Assembly (NCBI GenBank): GCA_011799875.1
Contig: CM022299.1
Location: 29,911,996 to 29,975,995, forward strand
Direction: 5' to 3'
Source of the DNA: Thinopyrum elongatum
Lineage: Eukaryota; Streptophyta; Magnoliopsida; Poales; Poaceae
Length of the DNA stretch: 64,000 nucleotides
Notes under the pieces: model-generated
The model's database searches: none
Told to the model about the DNA's origin: nothing
The model's input: only the letters and a program-made list of their open reading frames with translations
Part shown: one piece after another, positions 54,101-64,000 of the stretch
How positions within the stretch are numbered: the first letter of the stretch is position 1
Layout of the letters: each line of letters begins with the position of its first letter
Program-made: the position numbers and the translations under genes

Positions 54101-57100
54101 ACTGAAGAAGTACTTTTTTTCCTTTTCTACTTTTGATTAGAGGCACCAGTTTCCCACTATTGCGATGCTCCGTCATTCCACATAGACCAGCCGTATGTGC
54201 GGTTTTATCTATTTTTTTAAAATTGCCTTTCTTTTCCTTCCCATTTCATTTTTTCTCTTTCTTTTTTTGTTTCTATTGTTTCCTTTTTTCACTTTTCTCT
54301 TTTTTCTATTTTATTTATCTTATTTTTTTGTTTCTTAATTTTCAATTCTTCCGATTCTTATTCCATATGTTCATCATGTATTTAGAAAAATGGTCATAGT
54401 GGGTTTTTTAAAATATTCGTCGTGTACTTTACAAATGTCATCATGTATTTAAAAAAAAGTCATCGTGTATTTAATGATGTATTGTTATTCCCAGAAATAT
54501 GCTGACACTTCTTTTAATTCACACGGACGTTTTCAAATATACATACATATTTTCAATTACATGAACATTTTTTATCGAAAATCATGCGCACACTTATTAA
54601 AAATATATGAACAATTAATAAAAGTACATTCTAAAAGGATTTCATACGGAAATGTTTTTTTAATAGGGAAAAAGGATAACAAAAATTCGAAAACAAAAAA
54701 GGGAAAATATTAAAACTAATGTGTTAGCATGCTTTTGCACCTGATGCTGTTAGGCCTGGGCCCATATGCCCCATTGAAGGCTAGTCCTCGCTAATGGTCG
54801 AGCGAGGTGTAGGCTTCGGGCTTGCATGTTTGCATACGTCGTTTCCAATTTGACGGTTGCTTGTGGAGGGAACGCACAGATGGAGTGAACAACTAGCCAA
54901 AGGGATTCTGGTGTTTGGGAACTTTTTAGGATGTTTCGGATCGGTTATAGCAGTTTTGGGACCTTCTTTTTCTTTTTTCGTGTTCTTGCTGTCTTTTTTC
55001 CTTTTCAAGTTTTCTTCCAAAAAAATGTACCCCTAATTAAAAACATTTTTTTGGAAATTTCTTAGAAAATAGAGTTTTTTAAAATGTTCACATTTTCTCT
55101 TTTTTTTTTGGAAATGCTCACTTTTTTGCAAAAACATATTCATGTTTTTTGGAACACCAAAATGAAAAACTTGACTAGATAATAGAATAAACCAAAAGAA
55201 ATGAAAAAGGACTAAAAATAATAAAACAAAAAAAAATCTTAAAAAGCCATAGCAATGCAAAGCCCCAATGAGCCGGTCTAGGCGCAGTGATTGTGTGCGT
55301 CCTCCTCCTATTTGATGCAAAGAGCGTCAAATATGTGATCCCTTTCTCCCACAAAAAAAAAATCAGGCCCCTTTGTATACAACATGAACTCATTTGTCAC
55401 AAACAAAGAAAGACACTCATCTCAAAAGGTATCGGGTCCAAGTGTCCTAGTGTTTTTTTTTAGTCTTCCAAGTGCTCCTAGTCCGCGCATAGCACGTCTG
55501 GACGCGAACAACCACACAGGACAATGCTTCTCAGGCGCGTAGTGGGCCAGCGCACTTTGGCCATTTTATTTAGTTTTGTGCGGACTACTGCTATAAAAGC
55601 TTGCAATTCGTTATTTTTGTCAAACTAGTATAAAAACCAGCAATATATAAATTTTGAAAACCATAAATTTTAATAAAATGCACATTATTTTTCAGAAAAT
55701 AATCTGAATTGTTATTTTTCCAATTAAAATATATATTAAGAATTATGAAAAATGTTAATTTAAAAAAATGTCATGAATTTCCAAAAATTGTTCATGATTT
55801 TTTTCTTGAATTTCAGGAAATTTTCCCTGATTTCAAAAAGGGTTATGAATTAAAAGTATGTTTTTCCCAAATAAAAATAATATCCAAAAAATTCCAAATG
55901 AAAAAAGAGAGAAAAGTGATAATGAAAACCAGTAAAAACAAACACACGAAAAAGAGAAAATGATTGTTCAAGAAAGGTTTTAGAACCCAGCCCATATGTA
56001 GGGAGGAAATTGGGATGGAATGTTCAAACTAGTCCGAATAAGACCCGCCCCATCGTATCACTCTCTCTTTCTTTATTTTTTTCTCTCCTTTATCTCTTTT
56101 CATCCCGACCGATTATATGCATTTGTTCCGACAATTTTAAAACAAATGAGGTTTCTATGCATATGTTTTGAATGCGTGCATGGACATATATGGATCAAAT
56201 AGTATAGTCCGATTGGACATGCTCTCATGGGGAGCTCCTATTTGCAGCCGATGTCGGCAAATAGACTGCAATTGTGCGCCCCCGGATGCATTTTGGGCCA
56301 GCCCATGTGGGGGGCTAGGCGCTGTAATTTTTTACTTTTTTTTCCTTCGAGATTTGGTCACGTATCTTGAATTTGAAAATTGTCTGGGATTTAAAAAAAT
56401 TAATAATTTAAAAAAGTTCAGGTTTGCATAACATGTTCATGAATTGGGAAGAATGTTCAGGATTTTAAAAATCGTTCATGAGTTTAAGAAATTTTGCTAA
56501 ATTAAAAAATGTTCACCAATACAAATATTGTTCACGAGTTCAAAAAATATTCTCAACTTCTAGAAAATTTTCCCATTTCAAAAAATCTTCATAAATTCAA
56601 AAAATTTCATGCATTCATTACAATGTCTATGAATTAAAAAATGTTCACAATTTCAACAAATGTTCAGAAATTCAAAAAATGTTCTTGAATTCATATAATA
56701 TATTCACAAATACAAAAAAGTTTACAATTTGGAATTAGGTTCATAATTTTTTAAATGTTCATGATATTGATAAATGCTTGCAAAATGCAAAAAACATGTT
56801 CACAAATTCAGATAATGTTCGTGAATTCAAAATTATTCATGTTTTTTTAAGTTCTCTTGAATTTCAAAAAATATTAATGAATTTGACAAATGTTTGTGTA
56901 TTTTAGAAAAGAAAATACTAATTTAAACTTGCTCGAGAATTTTAAAAAAATGTGCATGATTGTGATTTTTTTTCACGTATTTGGAAAACAGTTATGGATT
57001 TGGGAAAAGTTAACAAATTGAACAAAATTCAAGTGTGTGAAAAAAGTCCTGAATTTGAAAAAAGAAAAAAGAAAGAGAAAAACATAAAAGCAAAATAAAC

Positions 57101-57200
57101 TACGAAAAAAGAATGCAAAACCAGGAGATTAAACAAAATAAAAAAAGTCAAGGAAGGTTCTAAAGCTTCCCAAAACCGGTCTGGAGAAAAAAAACGAGCC
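54100..57200. repeat. AT-rich degenerate repeat tract, probably decayed Mutator-like elements
   Basis: T-rich runs (54190-54330), A-rich and TTCATG/ATTTAAAAA words (54370-54700, 55660-55930) and a dense AAAATGTTCA(C/T)(A)AATTC array (56370-57060). GC-richer islands at 54780-54900, 55470-55560 and 56220-56330 resemble the islands inside the element at 49498-53080 (for example around 50410-50510). No ends with a clear 9-bp duplication could be paired. Confidence 0.5.
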
Positions 57201-57326
57201 GACGCGCATGCTCGTTCTAATTTGAGCTGGGTTTGTGTCCGCGCAGACAAGCTGCGAACGCCCGCTTGTCCTCCCCTGGTCCGCCCGCAGTGACACACCA
57301 TCTCCACTCCACCCTTTCCTTCCTCA

Positions 57327-59063
57327 ATGCCCGCACCGTCCCCCGCCCCCGCCACCATGGCCGACGCACCCACACTAGCCGTCGTCCCCATCAAAGCTAC
57401 CCCTGTCCCTGTCGGGGCCGCCCGCACCATGACCTCGGTGAAGCCAAAGAAAGAGCTCACCGCGGAACAGAGAGTTGTCGAGACGGTGAAGCGGGCCAAC
57501 CGAAGGAGGAGGATCAAGACAAAAGAAGAAACCGTCGTCGCTACTCAGGCACAGGCCGGCGCCGTGGACACCAAGGCCATCGCCACCAAAGCTGCGCAAG
57601 TGACCCTCCTCATGCTAGGGATCATCCACGAACCGGCCCTTATCGCGATCGCTACCGCGACGGTCAGCTTGGGCTCGTCGGTGGCCTGCCCGCCCAGGCT
57701 TCCGGAGTCGCCCTCCATGTCAACATCATCACTGGCATATAGGTATCTACATGGTCATGACCCAGCAATGTCCCGCTTCTCCACCTTACCTCGGGACAGC
57801 TCGCCGGAAGTCGGTGATTCCATGGCGATCGTGCACGTGGTGCCTCCCATTGATCTCAACGCTGCACCCATGGCCAGCGAGTCAACCGGGACGCGAAGGA
57901 AGGCCCCACGGGTCATCTCCCCTGCCAACCTCCCCGATGCCCAGAACCTGTTTGGTGACCCTAGCGCTGGACAACATGGGGTACGGCAAGGGGATCATGG
58001 CAAACATGATCAATGAGTGTGGCCAAGGGACTCATAATAGTAGCCAAGATACTCAAGGCCAAGAGTGTCAAACATTGAGAAGGAGCTATTGTTTGCGGAT
58101 GAGCTAAGTCAAAAGGTCCGGTGACAAAAGAGGCGACAAAGCATGAGGACCGGAGCATAGACGGAGGAGGAGGATAAGTTGATTTGTGTGGCATGGATGG
58201 AAATTTGTCAAGATGCAAAAATTGGCGATGAGCTAAAGGGTGAAACATTTTGGAAGAGGGTCCATAAATTCTTCCATGAACAAAGGAAGTTTGAGCGCCA
58301 GAATTTGAGAGAACAGGAGTCGCGTATCACTTCAAACGAGGTGGAGCTTTATCCAAGCGGGGTGCAACACATTTTGTGGGTCGTATGATCATGTCGTTGC
58401 CCAGCCCGTGAGTGGCATTGACGTCAAGGACTTGGTATGTTTTTCATCACATTCTTAATATGAGCATATATCGTCCTCCTATACATATAAATGTATCTTG
58501 TTGGTTTCCGCTATATATGTAGGTGTTTCAAACTTAGGATACCTTCAAGGCTGATCATGGAGCAAGCCATTTACCTTGACTCATTGTTGGATGGCAATCA
58601 AAAGATTTTCAAAAGTGGAAAGACCAATATGCAGCCCAAAAAAGGTCGAGGGGCGGGGGGGGGGGGGGGGGGGGGGGGGGCTCAGTCATCGACCAAGTGA
58701 GAAGATGTTGAGGGGGAAGACCAACTCCAAGGTACATGCAAAGCATGATACTTCGATAATCGCCTTGCAAGAAACATTGAAGGGGTTCATAATCCAAAAG
58801 GAGGGTCAAGTGAGAAGAGGAAAGAGAGGAAATGCCAAGAGAAAGAGGAGGCAATGAAGAACTATTTTGAAATACAAAAGAAGAAAGTCGAGATCGATGA
58901 GGCCAATGCCCGGTCAAGAGCCAAGGAAGTGGAGGTCAAGCAAAGGGAGGTATAGCCCGCGATACTCTCTGAGGAGGTCTGAATCATGGGGGCCGACTTG
59001 AGCAACATGAGCCCAAGAAAAAGGGCTTGGTTTGATAAGAGGCAAAAGTTCATGATCGATTGA
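57327..59063 (+). pseudogene. Decayed SANT-type Harbinger accessory gene
   Basis: A likely start at 57357 (GCCACCATGG context) opens MADAPTLAVV and includes SVKPKKELTAEQRVVETVKR. The frame is open to 58014 and contains RVISPANLPDAQNLF. After stops, EEDKLICVAWMEICQDAKIG and FWKRVHKFFHEQRKFE (58155-58300) form the SANT/Myb-like domain. Further on, LQETLKGFIIQKEG (58760-58805) and AMKNYFEIQKKKVEI with AWFDKRQKFMID (to 59063) match the helical tail of the same family. It is the long relative of the gene at 37672. Stops, frame changes and a long G run at 58651-58680 disable it. Confidence 0.7.
58651..58680. repeat. Poly(G) run of about 30
   Basis: An uninterrupted G homopolymer. Its exact length is uncertain in any sequencing technology, and it can form G-quadruplexes. 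It lies inside the decayed SANT-type gene. Confidence 0.8.
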
Positions 59064-59376
59064 GATGAGTGGTCATCTTATATTTCTTTGTTTTGCATGA
59101 ACTATGAGGTCGAGGCACGTGCAAGGCTTGTGCGATTATTTTGGTGCGATGTAGTATGTCGCCATGGCATAATATTCTCTTGGTACTATTAAAAATGCTA
59201 GATTTATTTGCTATATCTTATTTTGATGAAAATATGCTTTGACAAAAAAACCAGACATGGCAGACCAAATGTGTCGTCCCACTGGATGCACTGACTAGGG
59301 AAGTGCGGACATGGGACAGACACCGATCTTTTTGGTCACCCAAACAGATAAAAAATGACATTCGTTCAGCCCAAGT
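59064..59376. other. Spacer between two Harbinger-type pieces
   Basis: AT-rich 3' flank of the pseudogene, no feature supported. Confidence 0.4.
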
Positions 59377-60577
59377 GAGAGTATCTACAGTCGAATACAC
59401 CAAATCCGACCCCTCAAACGCCTGTAGACGCGATCGGGATGTTCCGCGGACAGCGACCGGTCACACCTCAAAAAATAATTTCCACAACCGGATATCTCAA
59501 TTACGAAACCTCAAATCCATATAATTACATGCACACAAAACCGAATCTAAAGAGGAGCCCGTCCGGCTCTGTCGTGCCCATGTTCGGCGGCCGGCTGCGG
59601 CCGCCCAAATGTTGGTCCGCACGCCGACGAGGTAGAGTAGGACATGGGACATGGATCGGGTCACGGGAGTCGACGCACCGCCGTCTCCCATGCCCCACTC
59701 TTTCTTCTTGGAGTCTGGAGCCTTCAGACTGCCGGTCGATGTGAGGTCGACGATGGATCTGTCGTGTTCGGGCTAGGCCGACACGTCCACCATGACGCGG
59801 TTGCGTCGACCGGGGTTGCAGGCTATCCCCTGGGGCGCCGGAGAGTGAGTATCCGCCTCGCCGACGTCGGCCGCGAGGGCAGCCATGGCCTCTTGCACAC
59901 TCTGCCTTGCACAGCGGGCACGCCGCGCCATAGCCTCAACGGACAGGCCACAGATGGCCTCGTCATCGGCGCACCAACGAAGGGGTTGTGTGTCCGCCAT
60001 GACGTTCGGACACCAGATGGAGCGCAGCGCCTTCGGCGAGGCAGCGATGACGCGCCACACACCGGATCCACACGCCATTTGGGCGGTGGCGATGGATTCC
60101 CGGCGGATGGAGTCCGACTGTTGTCGAGCATTCTCCTCGCGGGCGCGACAAAGCGCAATGCGGACGGGCATCTCCTCCTCGGACCCAACTAGGATGAGGC
60201 CCCAGTTCGCAGATCGGCTGACAGAGGACTCGTATCTGCTGCCCGCCATGTCGGAGAAGGCCGGAGTTCGCCGGAAGTGAGCTTGGGGGCAGAGGGGAGG
60301 GAAGTTGAGTGGCTAGGGTTTGGTCCGGGGAGTGGATGGAGATGAATATATGTGGGGTTGGGATGGGCCAGTGTGGACCGGATCCGACGTGGCGGATGCG
60401 TCTAGGCATGCCCGGCCATCCAATATCCGCCTCATATTTGGACTAGATATGAGGGGTGCCGGTCAGCCCGGACGTTTGAGTCCGTTTTTAGGTGTCCATC
60501 TGAGTCGGATTTTTTTTTTTTGGACCGGGCCATCTGCCCGAGAGCATGAGGGGAGTTTGAGGCGATCCTCTAAGAGA
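59377..60577. mobile_element. Harbinger-like non-autonomous element
   Basis: The left end GAGAGTATCTACAGTCG followed by GACCCCTCAAACGCC has the layout of grass Harbinger ends (GAGAGCATCT-type tip then CCCTCAAACGC). The right side has AGTTTGAGGCGATCCTCT, the complementary layout with an eroded tip. The body is GC-rich with one minus-strand ORF. The target duplication cannot be read, so the limits are approximate. Confidence 0.5.
59773..60249 (-). CDS. Passenger ORF of the Harbinger-like element
   Basis: A 158-residue minus-strand ORF (MAGSRYESSVSRSANWGL ...). It is Ala/Arg-rich with a possible helix (VRIALCRAREENARQQSD) and Cys-containing segments but no known domain. Its placement, filling the middle of a non-autonomous element, parallels the ORF at 45104-45736, although the two proteins share no obvious text. 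Overlapping ORFs in other frames are shadows. Confidence 0.35.
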   Translation of the reverse strand: MAGSRYESSVSRSANWGLILVGSEEEMPVRIALCRAREENARQQSDSIRRESIATAQMACGSGVWRVIAASPKALRSIWCPNVMADTQPLRWCADDEAICGLSVEAMARRARCARQSVQEAMAALAADVGEADTHSPAPQGIACNPGRRNRVMVDVSA

Positions 60578-63500
60578 CAGCAACATCTGCTTCCTTCGTT
60601 AGTGTTCTTTCTCCCCTACTCTTTTTGACTTGTTACAGTGGAGAACCACTTTCTGACTCTGCAAACCTTTTTGGAAAGCAAGATCACCATGCCTCCTTTG
60701 GTCCCTACCATCGATGCTCGTCAGCACAAACATTGACACTCTGCTTGTTGCAAATGAAAGAAAGCTTGCCGCAAAATCACCAGTAGATAGATAGATCAAC
60801 GGAAGCGTCTTTTTGTGCTGTTATCATCTAACTTCCATAGCATTTATGCAGACGGAACACATAGGACTGAAGATAAGTGCGAGGCTGCTTTTTCTACATG
60901 GCAAAGGCAAAGAGAGTAAGGAAGAAAAAGAAAAGGGAGGGTAACTGATGTGGTTATCCTTAGGTGCAGAGTCAAATATAAGCGTGACTTGGCACCATGC
61001 GTGCATGCATCATCTCGTGACCATGATCGCCGTGCTACACCCTTAATGATGCAACTACTATGGCACGCAAATGTTCATCACAAGTCCATAAAATTATTTT
61101 ACGACAAACCAGTGATGTCCCGTGATGACACAAAACAGCGTAGAAGGCCAAATTTTTACCAGTGCAAGGTTTTTCTCATGGTTAAGTTATGTTGTACATC
61201 GGGGTCCTCCTGCTGTACTAGGGGGACAAGCACATTTGCCACCTGGAACCCCTACTTCCTCCTCAATCCTCTTCGCCATCTGCATTATGACCCCCTATGC
61301 TCACTAGATGTTGCGTCGGACCATAGCACGCCACACACTCCTACCCACACTTGACTGCCAACTGCGCACTCCTCATCATCTATCTCTCGTTCTCAATGGT
61401 TGAGTCAGCATGGATTTTACACGATGCTTTGTCTTGATTCCTGGCTCCCTGGTGAGGCGATCCGCTCCACTATGTTGGCATTGTTCTCTCACTGCATCGA
61501 CGAGAACAACTCCATCACTCACGTGCTTGCCACACGTCGGTAACATGTATTTCTTTTTTTTTAAAAAAAAGACATACGCCTGACTTTATAAATAAAGCCA
61601 GTAACATGTGTTTCTTGGATGATACGATAGATAGATTTACACTCCATACGATTGAAGTATTTCCAAATCAACCTGTGGATGTGTTCTTGCTGAGTTGGCT
61701 TGGCTTTGACCTCTGAGACGGTTAGGGTGAGTGCATTTTACTATTAATTGTATGAGTTGGATTGCACAGTTTTATGCAACAACGTAAAGATGGAATCAAT
61801 GTTATTTTGATAATAAGCGCAAAGCTTGCATGTGTTGCACTTTGTGATTTAACCCACGGAAATATGGAAGACATACTTAGCCATGAAAGAACCAAAAGTG
61901 ACATGGGCCAAAAATTCGAGGACAAATCTCTAAAGATAGTACATACGCACTAAACTTTTTTACTAATTACGTCTAAGACAAACAATCGTATATTCTAGAA
62001 TTTTCCGTTTGTTTCATGCCCGAGTTCCTAAGACATAGAAGCATATTCTGTAGAAACCTTTGTCAAGATATTTGTCCGGTGATATACTTTGCTTCTATAT
62101 GTTAAGATGTTTCATAATAGTAAAATGGATAAGAACATACATATTCACTACCATTCATCCTTTTAACAACAAAAGATATATATTATTTCTCCCGGTGTCT
62201 ACACCAAGAATAAGCACACAATCCGAAAAATTTTTATTATAAAGTCATGTTTAGGAAAATGTCTGCAAGCTATTATGTGGCACATTATTATTCATATGTG
62301 CCGCAAATTACTGTGAGGAGGCATACCATTTTCAGCTGCTTGGAATACTAGGGAGGCATATAAATGTTTCTTTATCCGCTCCACATGATCGAAGTTAGTT
62401 GGAGTTCTTTGAATAGTCAATATATCAAGAGAAAACACCCAAACAACTTTTGTTGCAAAAAAGTATTTTATTTAGAGAGATTATAGCTACCTTGGACATT
62501 ATAAGTGTATAATAAATAAAAATATATTGATTCAGAAGTAAGATTATGTGTTAATTAATTGTTGTTAACTGTACTAGAAAACTATACTATATAAGTTAAA
62601 GGTGGATTGTCCACATTATAAGTTACCAAAAAGTAATATATTAGTGGTTCCACAAGGTGATTCTTCTGTAGTGTTGGATGATGTATATATCTAACGAATA
62701 TAGCACTATCTAAGATGGATGTGGAGTTTTTGCAATCGAGCACAAATGTTCTTTTTATCTCCACTGATGAATATGGCATGAGGATATGTTCTGTGTGATT
62801 TTTCTGCACAATAAAATGTGTGTTTTCCATAGAGTGATCGTTTATGTACCTATGTCGGTCTAATGTGCTTTGGGCCAGCATCGAGATGATCATTCATCGG
62901 CCATTGGCTCGGAACGCCCGAGGAAAGCTGATCCGTGGAATATAAATCATACTTATCATCCCTGTCGGTCGGGGAGATTTCTGAAGAAATGTTTCTTCCT
63001 CGGGAGAATAAATTAGAACTAATATACTACAAATGGGATGCTGTTGACTTCGAATTGTCTACATTTAGGAGAACAGAACTATATAGTCCGATGTCAGTGA
63101 TGTCATCAATTTTATTCAACCGCTTGACATGGAAGTGAGTACGAAACTTACATTTATGAAAAATGTTGCTTCATTGGGAGAAGAAATTAGTACTTAACCA
63201 CCACAAATTTAGTGTTGTAGACTTGTCAAATGCTTAAGTATTACATAGCAAGATTATGCACTAGTTCATTTATAACAACTAAATATGCTAGTGACTAGGA
63301 ACTATATATTTATTTTAGCGAGATGTTGATACCTTCAGAGAGGATTTGCAGAATCATTTTTAAATTTCCTGGATGTGTGGCATTGAAACAGTTTTATAAA
63401 CCAATATGCGCTGAAGCAATTTGTTGATTTTCTCTAGCTTGCTGGAAATGTACCTTGTTGTTCTGTCTGTCTTAGTAGTTCTCTGATTTGTTGTGCAGGA

Positions 63501-63662
63501 TTAGTATTGAATCAGCTGGACAACATGCCCATCAAAGGTGTCATCTCTTGAAAGCAATAAGGCTTAGAATCAACAAAAGATGGCTCACATCGTTAATACC
63601 CCTTCTGGTCTAGAGTGCATGTGACAGCAAGTGTCTTAATAAATGATGGACTATGTGGGCCA
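60578..63662. other. Intergenic, no supported gene
   Basis: Only short ORFs without domains. A palindromic T9/A8 block lies at 61552-61568 followed by GACTTTATAAATAAAGCC. A loosely duplicated segment is at 62985-63240 (see findings). Nothing else is recognised. Confidence 0.5.
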
Positions 63663-64000
63663 TGTAGGAGAACGTGCTACGCAATAACAAAATTACACAC
63701 ACGACCATTCCAAAATCGCTATGAGGTTACGGGTAACAATCATCTCACCAACGATTCCCCGCAGCGGAAGTAGACGAAGGAGAGTTGGACTAGCACGACG
63801 ATTCCCATAGGTAGGTTAAATCTCCCAGCCATGAGAATTTCCCTGGATGATCTGCCGATCTAGTGTCGAAGAGCAGGACGCCTCTGAGGTATTCACATGT
63901 ACCGATCTACAAGTACGACAACACTCTATGGACCAGCATGAAGAACGATCGGAAGAACTAGAGGGGAGAAGGAAAGCCTAGTGGCGCGACGTCTAGATCA
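63663..64000 (+). mobile_element. Probable LTR end running out of the window
   Basis: Begins TGTAGGAGAACGTGCTACGC and continues with LTR-like text (CGCAGCGGAAGTAGACG, GATCTACAAGTACGAC) resembling common Triticeae LTRs that start TGTNGGRGAACGTNG. The other end lies beyond position 64000, so neither the type nor the strand can be fixed. Confidence 0.4.

Overview
This is nuclear DNA of a large-genome grass, almost certainly a member of the Triticeae (wheat, barley, Aegilops or a relative). The reasons are the nested LTR retrotransposons, Stowaway and Harbinger elements with conserved ends, a LINE stub, and short GT-AG introns. There is no bacterial gene organisation, CRISPR array, rRNA or convincing tRNA gene. 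One ordinary host gene is recognised: a JAGGED-like single C2H2 zinc-finger transcription factor at 41315-42762 (+), similar to rice STAMENLESS1/OPEN BEAK and Arabidopsis JAG. Nearly everything else is transposable elements or their decay products.

Positions 1-25741 form a three-level nest. The oldest layer is a minus-strand Athila-like Ty3/gypsy element (1-88 plus 19898-25741, single LTR near 24294-25741). Element A (89-19892, +, TSD ACTGG) inserted into it, and element B (405-10633, +, TSD CATAT) inserted into A's 5' LTR. A has gag and protease but no RT or integrase. B has gag, protease, RT, RNase H and integrase, all damaged. Between the sense genes and the 3' LTR, both A and B carry an antisense six-exon gene with a gypsy-type putative transposon domain (Transposase_28-like), the same intron positions and phases, and a coiled-coil. 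By-eye LTR divergence (about 6% for A, 5% for B) agrees with the nesting order.

Positions 25742-40856 hold a decayed MITE, then a PIF/Harbinger-related element split by a young LARD-like LTR retrotransposon (26685-37426, LTRs about 4.3 kb, internal part only 2.2 kb, TSD CTGTC, initiator-Met PBS). Right of the split is an intact two-exon SANT/Myb-like gene (37672-38148). An unclassified short-TIR element and a Stowaway MITE lie just upstream of the zinc-finger gene.

The zinc-finger gene is the biological centre of the window. It has five exons, an intron that appears to split the start codon (AT|G), a GC-AG intron just after the zinc finger, a DLNxxP repression motif and an intact 258-residue reading frame.

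Downstream are a non-autonomous Harbinger with a passenger ORF (44769-46009), a MITE (46066-46343), a 5'-truncated LINE (47481-48041), a Mutator-like element with a 9-bp TSD and a roughly 317-bp tandem array (49498-53080), AT-rich degenerate repeats (54100-57200), a decayed SANT-type Harbinger gene (57327-59063), another Harbinger-like element with an ORF (59377-60577), and a probable LTR end leaving the window (63663-64000). Element coordinates backed by target-site duplications are firm. Family names are deliberately not assigned where only a database search could settle them.
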